DNA from: Candidatus Barnesiella excrementavium
GTDB taxonomy: Bacteria > Bacteroidota > Bacteroidia > Bacteroidales > Barnesiellaceae
DNA: 64,000 bases
NCBI GenBank assembly: GCA_019115485.1
Contig: DXDM01000059.1
Coordinates: 62,001 to 126,000, forward strand
Direction: 5' to 3'
Positions 33,279 through 41,480 of the stretch are shown here, piece by piece. Under the pieces are notes generated by a model. The model had not been told where the DNA came from and did no database searches. It saw only the letters and a program-made list of their open reading frames with translations. Position numbers and translations under genes: made by a program. How positions within the stretch are numbered: the stretch's first letter is position 1; every line of letters begins with the position of its first letter.

Positions 33279-34346
33279 TCAAAGCAGGTCGTCGAAGGGG
33301 AGGCGCAGTTGAAGCCCGTCGCAGTCCGCTTCGAGCGAATTGCCCACCCCTGCGCCAATCAGACGAATCTTGTGACCGCCGAAATCGCAGGCGTTCAACA
33401 GATCCTGGGCTACCCGGTAGAGTGTCGACAGGGAGTCGACGGGCTTTGACAGTGTTTTGGAGCGGGTAATCTGTTTGAAATTGTCGAATTTGAGTTTCAA
33501 CACCACTGTTTTTCCCTGGAAGCGATGGCGTTGCAGCCGGCCCCACACCTCGTCGCACACTTCGGCCAGGTCGGTCGCCAGGTGGGAACGGTCGTCGGTA
33601 TCCTCGACAAAAGTAGTCTCGGCGCTAATCGACTTGCGTATGCGGTTGGGCACCACCTCGCGGTCGTCGATGCCACGGGCGTAGCCGTAGTAGAGGCTGC
33701 CCGCCTTGCCGAACTGCCGCATGAGCGAGGCCCGGTCCCATTGCCGCAGGTCGGCCCCGGTGAGGATACCCAGGGCGTGCATCTTTTGTGCCGTCACCTC
33801 GCCGATGCCGAAAAAGCGTTCGACGGGGAGCGAGGCGACAAAGGCCTCGATTTGAGCCGGGGCGATGGTGAAAAGTCCGTTGGGTTTGCGATAGTCCGAG
33901 GCAATCTTGGCCAGCATCTTGTTGACCGATACCCCGGCCGAGGCTGTGAGCTGCGTCTCGGCCAAAATGCGGCGTTTGATTTCGCGGGCCACCAGTGTGG
34001 CCGACCGTTCGTGCGACACGTCGAGAAAAGCCTCGTCGAGCGACAGCGGTTCGATGAGGTCGGTATAGTCGGCAAAGATTTGGCGTATCTGCATCGACAC
34101 CGCCTTGTACACCTCGTGCCGCGGTTCCACGAAGATGAGCTGGGGACAGAGCCGTCGCGCCTGGGCCGACGAGAGTGCCGAGTGCACCCCATAGGGTCGC
34201 GCCTCGTAGCTGGCCGTGGCTACCACTCCCCGCGGACCACTGTGCCCCACGGCAATCGGCTTGCCCCGGTAGGCCGGGTTGTCGCGCTGTTCCACCGAAG
34301 CGTAGAAGGCGTCCATGTCGATGTGTATGATTTTGCGTTGCGGCAT
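33279..34346 (-). CDS. dinB: DNA polymerase IV
   Basis: The Y-family translesion polymerase has 355 residues. The start MPQRKIIHIDMDAFYASVEQ is the conserved N-terminus with the catalytic Asp in HIDMDAF; the frame is open up to 34457 but that part is not conserved. PLSLDEAFLDVS holds the other acidic residues, followed by SAGVSVNKMLAKIASDYRKP and helix-hairpin-helix segments, with the little-finger domain at the C-terminus. The last residues do not show an obvious sliding-clamp-binding QLPLF motif, though QLRLPFDDLL is close to it. A TATCTTTG -7 box on the minus strand (34381-34374) lies 28 bases upstream. Confidence 0.95.
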   Translation of the reverse strand: MPQRKIIHIDMDAFYASVEQRDNPAYRGKPIAVGHSGPRGVVATASYEARPYGVHSALSSAQARRLCPQLIFVEPRHEVYKAVSMQIRQIFADYTDLIEPLSLDEAFLDVSHERSATLVAREIKRRILAETQLTASAGVSVNKMLAKIASDYRKPNGLFTIAPAQIEAFVASLPVERFFGIGEVTAQKMHALGILTGADLRQWDRASLMRQFGKAGSLYYGYARGIDDREVVPNRIRKSISAETTFVEDTDDRSHLATDLAEVCDEVWGRLQRHRFQGKTVVLKLKFDNFKQITRSKTLSKPVDSLSTLYRVAQDLLNACDFGGHKIRLIGAGVGNSLEADCDGLQLRLPFDDLL

Positions 34347-34588
34347 AGTCGATAGCTCCCTCGATTGTACGGACAAAGATAGCACAAGTGCCGGTAAAGC
34401 CGCTCGGTTGGCCGGATTTATCGTACGCCTCTTTGCCTGCTGTAAAGATAGTGACAAAAACCGTTCGGTCGTATCGTTCCGGGCATTGCGAGGGGAGGTG
34501 TTTGAAGGGAACTATTGTAGAATAATCTGTATTAAATAAAATTAAAATATGTGATAAAAACAAGAAAATTGGAAATATTCACCCCGTT

Positions 34589-34621
34589 TTTGCCGCTTTT
34601 ACAGGGAAATATCTATATTTG
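34589..34621 (+). promoter_or_regulatory. Promoter of the coiled-coil/zapA genes
   Basis: TTTG at 34589-34592, a 21-base spacer and a perfect TATATTTG -7 box at 34614-34621. Confidence 0.7.
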
Positions 34622-34640
34622 TATAGAATTTGGTGAGATA

Positions 34641-34937
34641 ATGGCCGGGAATCCGAAAGACATAATGGAATCGCTTATCGCTAAGTTCCGTGCTATTAGC
34701 GATTTATGTAAGACTTTCGAGAACGAAAACGGCGCTCTCAAAGGCCGTTTGGCGCAGCGTGAGCAAGAGATGCAGGCGTTGCAGAAGAGGTATGACGAGT
34801 TGGAGAAACGATACAGAAATCTGAAACTCTCGAAATCCATTACCGAACAAGAGGGGTCGAGTGCCGCCGAAACAAAAGCCAGATTTGCCAGATTGGTGCG
34901 GGAAATCGATAAATGCATCTCACTCTTGAATGAATAG
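34641..34937 (+). CDS. Small coiled-coil protein encoded beside zapA
   Basis: The protein has 98 residues. Residues about 10-65 show heptad-like spacing of Leu, Ile and Phe with many charged residues (AISDLCKTFENENGALKGRL, EMQALQKRYDELEKRYRNLK), so a long parallel coiled coil is likely. The frame is open back to 34551, but the ATG at 34641 lies 20 bases after the promoter's -7 box and fits best. The zapA gene begins 5 bases after the stop. I do not recognise a named family, but size, fold and position resemble ZapB, the coiled-coil partner of ZapA in enterobacteria. Confidence 0.75.
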   Translation: MAGNPKDIMESLIAKFRAISDLCKTFENENGALKGRLAQREQEMQALQKRYDELEKRYRNLKLSKSITEQEGSSAAETKARFARLVREIDKCISLLNE

Positions 34938-34942
34938 ATGCT

Positions 34943-35257
34943 ATGAACGATGATAAATTAAAGATAACTCTGAGAATTGCCGACCTGAAACGCCCGTTAG
35001 CTTTGCGGGTTGATTATGGGGCGGACGAAAAATATTGGAGAGACGCCGCCGACTTGTTCAACAAGCGTTGGGCTTTTTACCGGGACAAGTACAAAGATGG
35101 ATTGATGGACTCGGAATCGGTGATGGCGATGGTTGCGGTAGAGATTGCCCGATTGTACTGCGAGATGGTGCAAGACCGCAAAACGCTGTTGGCCGACTTG
35201 AAGAGACTCGAAGTCGAGGCGGAGAAAATACTGGACGAACATACCGTGAAAGAATAG
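34943..35257 (+). CDS. zapA: Cell division protein ZapA
   Basis: ZapA binds FtsZ filaments and promotes bundling at the division site. The 104-residue length is typical. The N-terminal globular half (LKITLRIADLKRPLALRVDY) is followed by DEKYWRDAADLFNKRW and a C-terminal coiled coil (VEIARLYCEMVQDRKTLLAD). It is the second gene of a two-gene unit with a coiled-coil protein and ends just before a terminator. Confidence 0.88.
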   Translation: MNDDKLKITLRIADLKRPLALRVDYGADEKYWRDAADLFNKRWAFYRDKYKDGLMDSESVMAMVAVEIARLYCEMVQDRKTLLADLKRLEVEAEKILDEHTVKE

Positions 35258-35284
35258 CGGTATCGAAAAAAAACGATAATTCCT

Positions 35285-35329
35285 GCACTGCGGCAGCCCC
35301 AAGCGTGGGCGGCTGGTAGTGCTTTTTTT
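35285..35329 (+). terminator. Terminator after zapA
   Basis: An imperfect GC-rich hairpin opens with GCACT (35285-35289), closes with AGTGC (35318-35322) and is followed by seven T. In some bacteria 6S RNA lies after zapA, but the 92-base gap to rny is too short for it here. Confidence 0.75.
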
Positions 35330-35349
35330 ATAATTATAATTTAGAAACG

Positions 35350-36891
35350 ATGAATTACATACTATTAATCTCTGCAATCGTTGGCGGCCTGGTCGTAGGC
35401 GGTCTCGTTGTATTCCTGGTGAATCGCTACCTGCTGGCGGCTCGTTCCAAGACCATTCTCGAAGAGGCCGAAAAAGAGGCCGAGGTCATCAAAAAGAACA
35501 AACTGCTCGAAGTGAAGGAGAAGTTTATCCACATGAAGGCCGAGATGGAAAAGCAGGCCAATGCCCGCAACTCCAAGTTGCAATCGGCCGAGGCTAAACT
35601 CAAACAGCGCGAAATGCAACTCTCCCAGCAACAACAGGAACTGCAACGGAAAAAGAGCGAAACCGATGCCGTGCGGGCCAATCTCGACAGCCAGCTCGAA
35701 CTGGTAGAGAAGAAGAAACAGGAGTTGGAAAAACTTCATAAATCGGAAGTCGAGCGGCTGGAACACCTCTCGGGCCTCTCGGCCGAGGAGGCCAAGGAGC
35801 GGCTCGTCGAGTCGCTGAAAGAGGAGGCCAAGACACAAGCCGCCTCGTATATCAACGACATCATGGACGATGCCAAGATGACTGCCAACAAAGAGGCCAA
35901 GCGCATTGTCATACAAAGTATCCAACGGGTGGCTACCGAGACCGCCATCGAAAACTCGGTTACGGTATTCCACATCGAGTCGGACGAAATCAAGGGCCGC
36001 ATCATCGGTCGCGAAGGCCGCAACATTCGGGCCCTCGAAGCCGCTACCGGCGTAGAGATTATCGTCGACGATACCCCCGAAGCCATCGTGCTTTCGGCCT
36101 TCGATCCCGTGCGCCGCGAAATTGCCCGTCTGGCCCTGCACCAGCTGGTAACCGACGGCCGTATCCACCCCGCCCGCATCGAGGAGGTGGTAGCCAAGGT
36201 GCGCAAACAGATCGAGGAGGAGATTGTCGAGACCGGTAAACGTACCGCCATCGACCTGGGTATCCACGGCCTGCACCCCGAGCTCATTCGCCTGGTGGGT
36301 AAGATGAAATACCGTTCGTCCTACGGACAGAACCTGCTGCAACACTCGCGCGAGACGGCCAACCTCTGTGCCGTCATGGCCTCGGAGCTGGGACTGAACC
36401 CCAAGAAGGCCCGTCGTGCCGGTCTGCTGCACGATATAGGCAAGGTACCCGACGAGGAGCCCGAATTGCCGCACGCTCTGCTGGGTATGAAACTGGCCGA
36501 GAAATACAAGGAGAAACCCGATATCTGCAACGCCATCGGCGCTCACCACGACGAGACCGAAATGACCAGCCTGCTGGCCCCTATCGTACAGGTGTGCGAT
36601 GCCATCTCGGGAGCCCGTCCCGGAGCCCGTCGCGAAATCGTCGAGGCCTACATCAAACGGTTGAACGACCTCGAACAGCTGGCGCTCTCCTATCCCGGCG
36701 TATTGAAGACCTATGCCATACAGGCCGGTCGTGAGTTGCGCGTGATTGTGGGTGCCGACAAGATCGACGATGCCGAAACCGAAAATCTGTCGACCGAAAT
36801 CGCCAAGCGCATTCAGGACGAGATGACCTATCCCGGACAGGTGAAGATTACCGTCATTCGCGAAACACGTGCCGTAAGTTTCGCCAAATAA
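35350..36891 (+). CDS. rny: Ribonuclease Y
   Basis: RNase Y is a membrane-anchored endoribonuclease that starts mRNA decay. The 513-residue protein has the full family layout: an N-terminal transmembrane span (about residues 3-25), a long Lys/Glu-rich coiled coil (about 30-180), a KH RNA-binding domain with [19 protein letters not shown], and an HD domain with [18 protein letters not shown] and the metal-binding [10 protein letters not shown]. It lies just upstream of a RicT/PSP1 gene, whose Bacillus homologue works with RNase Y. Confidence 0.97.
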   Translation: MNYILLISAIVGGLVVGGLVVFLVNRYLLAARSKTILEEAEKEAEVIKKNKLLEVKEKFIHMKAEMEKQANARNSKLQSAEAKLKQREMQLSQQQQELQRKKSETDAVRANLDSQLELVEKKKQELEKLHKSEVERLEHLSGLSAEEAKERLVESLKEEAKTQAASYINDIMDDAKMTANKEAKRIVIQSIQRVATETAIENSVTVFHIESDEIKGRIIGREGRNIRALEAATGVEIIVDDTPEAIVLSAFDPVRREIARLALHQLVTDGRIHPARIEEVVAKVRKQIEEEIVETGKRTAIDLGIHGLHPELIRLVGKMKYRSSYGQNLLQHSRETANLCAVMASELGLNPKKARRAGLLHDIGKVPDEEPELPHALLGMKLAEKYKEKPDICNAIGAHHDETEMTSLLAPIVQVCDAISGARPGARREIVEAYIKRLNDLEQLALSYPGVLKTYAIQAGRELRVIVGADKIDDAETENLSTEIAKRIQDEMTYPGQVKITVIRETRAVSFAK

Positions 36892-37006
36892 CGGGGAGAC
36901 GCCATACCGCTCCACGTTTACCAATCGACGACGAGGCCGTAGGGCGCTACCCGAATGTGATTCGTGTACGGTCTGGGGCCTTTGTCGATATTAATGATCA
37001 ACTCAC

Positions 37007-38338
37007 ATGGACAATACAAAAGATAATCATACGACAAATCCGTCGGAAAAGCCGCAGCTCACATCAGAGACCTGCCGCCGCAGGGGGGCGAAGCTCGAAG
37101 TGTATGACTGGCTGGCCGACATTCCCGAGTCGCACGACGATACCGACCTGGTCGAGGTGCGCTTCAAGAATACCCGAAAGGGCTACTATCGCAACAGCAC
37201 CCATATCCGGCTTGTCCCCGGCGACCTGGTAGCCGTCGAGGCATCGCCGGGTCACGACATCGGCGAGGTGACCCTCACCGGCCGTCTGGTCCTGTTGCAG
37301 ATGAAGAAGAACAATGTGAAAATCGATAACCCCGACTTGAAACGGGTCTACCGCAAGGCTAAGCCCAACGACCTCGAAAAGTTTGAAGAGGCCAAGGCCA
37401 AGGAGCACGACACCATGATTCGTGCCCGCAAGATTGCCGAGGACCTGCACCTCGACATGAAGATTGGCGATGTCGAGTATCAAGGCGACGGAAACAAGGC
37501 CATCTTCTACTATATCGCCGACGAGCGGGTCGATTTCCGCCAGCTCATCAAGGTGCTGGCCGAGGTATTCAGGGTGCGCATCGAGATGAAGCAAATCGGT
37601 GCCCGGCAGGAGGCCGGACGCATCGGCGGGCTGGGACCCTGCGGCCGTCAGCTGTGCTGCTCGGGGTGGATGACCAATTTCGTGTCGGTAGCCACCAGCG
37701 CCGCCCGTTATCAGGATATCGCCCTCAATCCGCAGAAACTGGCCGGGCAGTGCGCCAAGTTGAAGTGCTGTCTTAACTACGAGGCCGACGCCTACGTCGA
37801 GGCCCAGAAGCGGCTCCCCTCGCGCGAAATTCCGCTCGAGACGAAGCTCAATACCTATTACCATTTCAAAACCGATATTTTCAAGCGTGAGATGTCCTAC
37901 TCGACCGACAAGTCGATTGCCGCCAACGTGGTGACCGTGAGTGCCGATCGGGTGTTTGAAGTCATTGCGCTGAACAAGAAAGGGATAAAACCCGAAACCC
38001 TCGAATCGGAGGCCGGAGCCCGCGCTCCCGAGCGCCGCGAGTTTGAAGACGTGGTAGGGCAGGACAGCCTTACCCGCTTCGACAAGGCCAAGAAGAACAA
38101 GAAGAAGGGCAACGGCGGGGGTAACAACAACCGTCGTCAGCAGTCGGGTGGCGAGCCTCGCAACAAGTCGGGCAACAACAACGGAAACCGGGGGCAGAAC
38201 AACAAGCCGCCCCGCAACGGTAAGAAAGGGGGAGGCGACAACAAGGAGGCCAACGCCCAGCAGTCCCGCAAGGGAGGTGGCGAGAACCAGGCACCCAAGC
38301 CGGCTCCGAAACCGAAGGTTCCCGAAAAGAAAGAGTGA
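37007..38338 (+). CDS. PSP1-domain protein, RicT (YaaT) homologue
   Basis: The 443-residue protein carries the PSP1 domain with conserved cysteines in GPCGRQLCCSGW and CAKLKCCLNYE. In Bacillus subtilis RicT, with RicA and RicF, binds iron-sulfur clusters and directs RNase Y cleavage. Residues after about 345 form a disordered basic tail rich in Asn, Gly, Lys and Arg (NNNRRQQSGG, NNNGNRGQNN), suited to RNA binding and absent from Bacillus RicT. It begins 115 bases after rny and is followed after 3 bases by gldH. No RicA or RicF gene is visible here. Confidence 0.88.
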   Translation: MDNTKDNHTTNPSEKPQLTSETCRRRGAKLEVYDWLADIPESHDDTDLVEVRFKNTRKGYYRNSTHIRLVPGDLVAVEASPGHDIGEVTLTGRLVLLQMKKNNVKIDNPDLKRVYRKAKPNDLEKFEEAKAKEHDTMIRARKIAEDLHLDMKIGDVEYQGDGNKAIFYYIADERVDFRQLIKVLAEVFRVRIEMKQIGARQEAGRIGGLGPCGRQLCCSGWMTNFVSVATSAARYQDIALNPQKLAGQCAKLKCCLNYEADAYVEAQKRLPSREIPLETKLNTYYHFKTDIFKREMSYSTDKSIAANVVTVSADRVFEVIALNKKGIKPETLESEAGARAPERREFEDVVGQDSLTRFDKAKKNKKKGNGGGNNNRRQQSGGEPRNKSGNNNGNRGQNNKPPRNGKKGGGDNKEANAQQSRKGGGENQAPKPAPKPKVPEKKE

Positions 38339-38341
38339 GCA

Positions 38342-38815
38342 ATGAAGAAAACCGGGTTACTCATAGGATTGGCCGTTCTGGGGCTGGGGAGCTTCTGCTC
38401 ATGCCGGCAGGACGACGTCTACAACGAGTTTAACACCTTGCCTCGAAACGGCTGGTTTAAGCGCGACGTGCAACGCTTTACCCCTGAGTCGCCCGACTCT
38501 ACCGGGCGGTATGACCTCTACCTCACCCTGCGTCATAACGGCGACTATGCCTACCGCAACCTGTGGCTCTTCGTGTCGTATACCGGGGCCGACGGCGAGC
38601 AGAAGACCGACACGGTCAACTGCGAACTGGCCGATGAGTTCGGCCGTTGGTCGGGCGGCGGCTGGGGCTCCTACTATCAACAGGAACTCCTGCTCGACGA
38701 TCACTTCCGCTTTGTGGGTAAGGAACAGGTGGTCACCATTCAGCAGGCCATGCGCGACGACCGCATTCGTGGCATCTCCGATGTGGGCATTCGCATTGCT
38801 CCTCACAAGCCTTGA
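38342..38815 (+). CDS. gldH: Gliding-motility lipoprotein GldH homologue
   Basis: The 157-residue lipoprotein has a signal ending in FCSC (Cys21). The rest is a beta-rich domain with WFKRDVQRFTPE, YDLYLTLRHNGDYAYRNLWLF and GGWGSYYQQELLLDD, as in GldH of gliding Bacteroidetes. Many non-gliding Bacteroidales also carry gldH next to a PSP1 gene, as here, so motility is not implied; its role in those species is unclear. It is translationally close to the RicT gene (3-base gap) and followed by a strong terminator. Confidence 0.88.
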   Translation: MKKTGLLIGLAVLGLGSFCSCRQDDVYNEFNTLPRNGWFKRDVQRFTPESPDSTGRYDLYLTLRHNGDYAYRNLWLFVSYTGADGEQKTDTVNCELADEFGRWSGGGWGSYYQQELLLDDHFRFVGKEQVVTIQQAMRDDRIRGISDVGIRIAPHKP

Positions 38816-38848
38816 CAAAGATAATTCCCCTTCGGGACAGTATACGGG

Positions 38849-38883
38849 CGAGGCGGCTATATCAACAGCCGCCTCGTTTTTTT
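38849..38883. terminator. Terminator after gldH
   Basis: A 10-bp stem (38849-38858 with 38867-38876), an 8-base loop and seven T. It probably also serves the convergent phosphate transporter gene. Confidence 0.9.
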
Positions 38884-38985
38884 CTGTCATCATCTGTCGT
38901 CGTCAAAAGAATGGTCGCCCCTCGCTCCCGCGAAAGACGACCCAAGATCTCAAAAATTAAAAGATGCAAATTGAGACTTACTATA

Positions 38986-41232
38986 TTATTGATTCTCTTC
39001 CTGGAATTTTTGATTCATCTTCAAGAGGTTGATGGAGTAGGCCACCACATTCTGCGACTCTTGAATGACGGTGAGGTAGACGATTCCTACCTTGATGTAG
39101 GACATCTGTTCCCGCATTTGGCGAATCTCTTCCCGTTTGAGCACACCCAGTTGGTTGATGAGTATGTTACCCTTGTTGTAGAGGGCGGCCACTCCTTTGT
39201 CGTTCTCTTCGACAGCCTGTTTGCACTGTTCCAGGAAGTGGACGATATCCTGGGCAATGGTGCCGAAGCTCTCTTTCTGAGCTTGACCCAGCGGGTTGAA
39301 GTTGTTGTCGGTATGTTCGAGACACGGTTCGCAGGCCCGTTTGATGGCGTGAATGATGTCGTAGGAGAAGTCGTTGCCCTGGAAGTAGTAGAGACCCTTT
39401 TCCAGACCCACCTGGTCGTTCAGGTGCGATACCCCTATGGTGCCCAGTCGTTTCACCTGTTTGAAATAGCGGCGTTCGGTTTCGATGTCGCCCATCGCCT
39501 TGCGCAGGGTGCGGTAGCTCTCGTGGAGGAATCCCGAGGTTACCCGCTCGTAGAGGTCGGCGCTCCAAGCCAGCACCTTGGTAAACTCTTCGCGGCTGAA
39601 TTGGCGCAACAGCACGAGAGCGTTTTCCTGGTCCTTGTTGGCCACCAGTTGTTGAGCCAGTGAGCTCTTTTTCTCTTTTTTCAGTTTCTTGTTATAGCTG
39701 ATTTGGCTGTGGATAAGCATGTAGGCAGCCAGTATGCTCAGCAGAATGATGGCAATGGTACCGCCGAAGTAGACAATCATCGTGACGATGAAGCAGATGA
39801 GGAAGGCAGCACCGGCCGTGATGAACCACCCGCCGATGACCGAAATGACTCCGGTGATGCGGTAGACGGCACTGTCGCGACCCCAGGCCCGGTCGGCGAG
39901 TGAACTACCCATGGCCACCATGAAGGTGACGTAGGTGGTCGAGAGAGGCAGTTTGAGCGAGGTACCCAGAGCGATGAGCAGGCTGGCCAATACCAGGTTG
40001 ACCGAGGCGCGCACCAAGTCGAAGGCAGCACCATGTTCGAGTATCACATCGTCCTTGTCGAACCGGCTGTTGAGCCAGGTGCGGGCTTTGGGCGGTATGT
40101 TGTTGATGATGAGCGACGAGGCGTTGGTGGTCATGCGCACCAGCTTGCGGGCGATAGGCGAGGTTCCGAAGTTCTCCTCACCCGTCTCCTGACGCGACAG
40201 GTCGACCGAGGTCTTGATTACGTTCTGAGCCTTTTTCGAGGTGAACAGGGCAATCACCATGATGATGCCCGACCCGATGAGGAAGACCGACGGTGTCCGG
40301 GCCGATTCGAGCAGCGAGGTGGTGAGGAACTGGTCGGGGGCCAATCCGTTGGCATTGGCCGTATAGTCGGTGTAGGCCGAGAAGCCGGCCAAAGGTACAC
40401 CGATGAAGTTCACCAGGTCGTTACCGGCAAAGGCCAGGGCCAGTGCGAAGGTACCCAGCAGCACCACCACTTTCAGCACATTCACGCGGCACCACATCAG
40501 AATCTGCATCAATAGCGTGGTTACCACGAAACAGCAGCCCATGAGCAATTGTGTATTCTCGTGAATCCAGGCCCGGGCTTCGGGAGTCATCATGGTCGAT
40601 CCTTTCAGGCCGTTGATGAGGATAAAGTAGATGATGGTGGTAGCAGCGAAACCGCCGAACAAGGCTCCGAAATATTTCAGCTGTTTGCGATAGTTGAATT
40701 TGAAAATGAGTCGGGCGATATACTGTACGACTACGCCGAAGAAGAAGGCGATGGCTACCGACACGAAGATGGCGATAATCACCTGCAACGCCTTGTCGGT
40801 GTTGATGAGGTCGCCCATCTGCAAGGCTCCGTTGCTGTTGATGGTCTTGACGATGGCCAGGGCGAAGGTACCGCCCAGCAACTCGAATACCATCGACACC
40901 GTGGTCGAGGTGGGAAGTCCCATCGTGTTGAAGACGTCGAGCAGGACCACATCGGTGAGCATCACCGCCAGCATAATGCACATGATTTCATTCAGGTAGA
41001 AGAACTGGGGCTGGTATATACCGTGCCGCGCAATATCCATCATGCCGTTCGACATGGAGGCCCCTACAAAAATACCTATTGCCGCGATGGCCATGATTAC
41101 TTTGAAGGAGGCTGCTTTGGCACCGATAGCCGAGTTGAGGAAATTGACGGCATCGTTGCTTACTCCCACCGACAGGTCAAAGACGGCAATGAGGAAAATA
41201 AAGATAACGATAATCAGATAGAATGTTTCCAT
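38986..41232 (-). CDS. PiT-family inorganic phosphate transporter with PhoU-like C-terminal domain
   Basis: The 748-residue transporter has the two inverted PiT motifs, VGVSNDAVNFLNSAIGAK (about residues 22-39) and FAGNDLVNFIGVPLAG (about 265-280), within some ten to twelve transmembrane spans. Residues after about 535 form a soluble helical domain (SREEFTKVLAWSADLYERV, YRTLRKAMGDIETERRYFKQ) that resembles PhoU-type regulators, which are usually separate proteins. The true start is METFYLIIV at 41232; the longer frame runs into the promoter. It imports phosphate using a cation gradient. Confidence 0.92.
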   Translation of the reverse strand: METFYLIIVIFIFLIAVFDLSVGVSNDAVNFLNSAIGAKAASFKVIMAIAAIGIFVGASMSNGMMDIARHGIYQPQFFYLNEIMCIMLAVMLTDVVLLDVFNTMGLPTSTTVSMVFELLGGTFALAIVKTINSNGALQMGDLINTDKALQVIIAIFVSVAIAFFFGVVVQYIARLIFKFNYRKQLKYFGALFGGFAATTIIYFILINGLKGSTMMTPEARAWIHENTQLLMGCCFVVTTLLMQILMWCRVNVLKVVVLLGTFALALAFAGNDLVNFIGVPLAGFSAYTDYTANANGLAPDQFLTTSLLESARTPSVFLIGSGIIMVIALFTSKKAQNVIKTSVDLSRQETGEENFGTSPIARKLVRMTTNASSLIINNIPPKARTWLNSRFDKDDVILEHGAAFDLVRASVNLVLASLLIALGTSLKLPLSTTYVTFMVAMGSSLADRAWGRDSAVYRITGVISVIGGWFITAGAAFLICFIVTMIVYFGGTIAIILLSILAAYMLIHSQISYNKKLKKEKKSSLAQQLVANKDQENALVLLRQFSREEFTKVLAWSADLYERVTSGFLHESYRTLRKAMGDIETERRYFKQVKRLGTIGVSHLNDQVGLEKGLYYFQGNDFSYDIIHAIKRACEPCLEHTDNNFNPLGQAQKESFGTIAQDIVHFLEQCKQAVEENDKGVAALYNKGNILINQLGVLKREEIRQMREQMSYIKVGIVYLTVIQESQNVVAYSINLLKMNQKFQEENQ

Positions 41233-41262
41233 AATCTCTAATTTGCATGTTTTTTCACAACG

Positions 41263-41298
41263 CAAAGGAACGACTTTCATGTTACAGAATTGTTACAA
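41263..41298 (-). promoter_or_regulatory. Pho-box-like direct repeat and promoter of the phosphate transporter
   Basis: On the minus strand, TTGTAACAATT (41298-41288) is followed at once by CTGTAACATGA (41287-41277), an 11-base direct repeat, then six bases, then TTCCTTTG (41270-41263), one mismatch from the -7 consensus. Unit length and all spacings equal those at 19006-19041 ahead of the TonB/phosphatase operon. Confidence 0.7.
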
Positions 41299-41422
41299 AC
41301 ATATATTTATCTTATTTCTTTTCGCGGTTAAATCTCCCCGGGTTTCGACCGGGTAGTGGCATGTAGGAATCCGGGGGGGGGAGTTTGGGTTCAGTTACCT
41401 GGTATTACCGTATGAAATACAA

Positions 41423-41454
41423 AAGAGGCAACCCCTGCATCGGGGCTGCCTCTT
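41423..41454 (-). terminator. Terminator after the branching-enzyme gene
   Basis: An 8-bp outer stem (41423-41430 with 41447-41454) with an inner CCCC/GGGG stem; the minus strand continues with TTTTGT. Confidence 0.75.
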
Positions 41455-41480
41455 GGTATGGTTGAGTGAGGGCAGACAGA

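Noticed and set aside
35258-35349. A possible 6S RNA after zapA
   Set aside because: 6S RNA needs about 180 bases; only 92 separate zapA from rny and they fold as a terminator.
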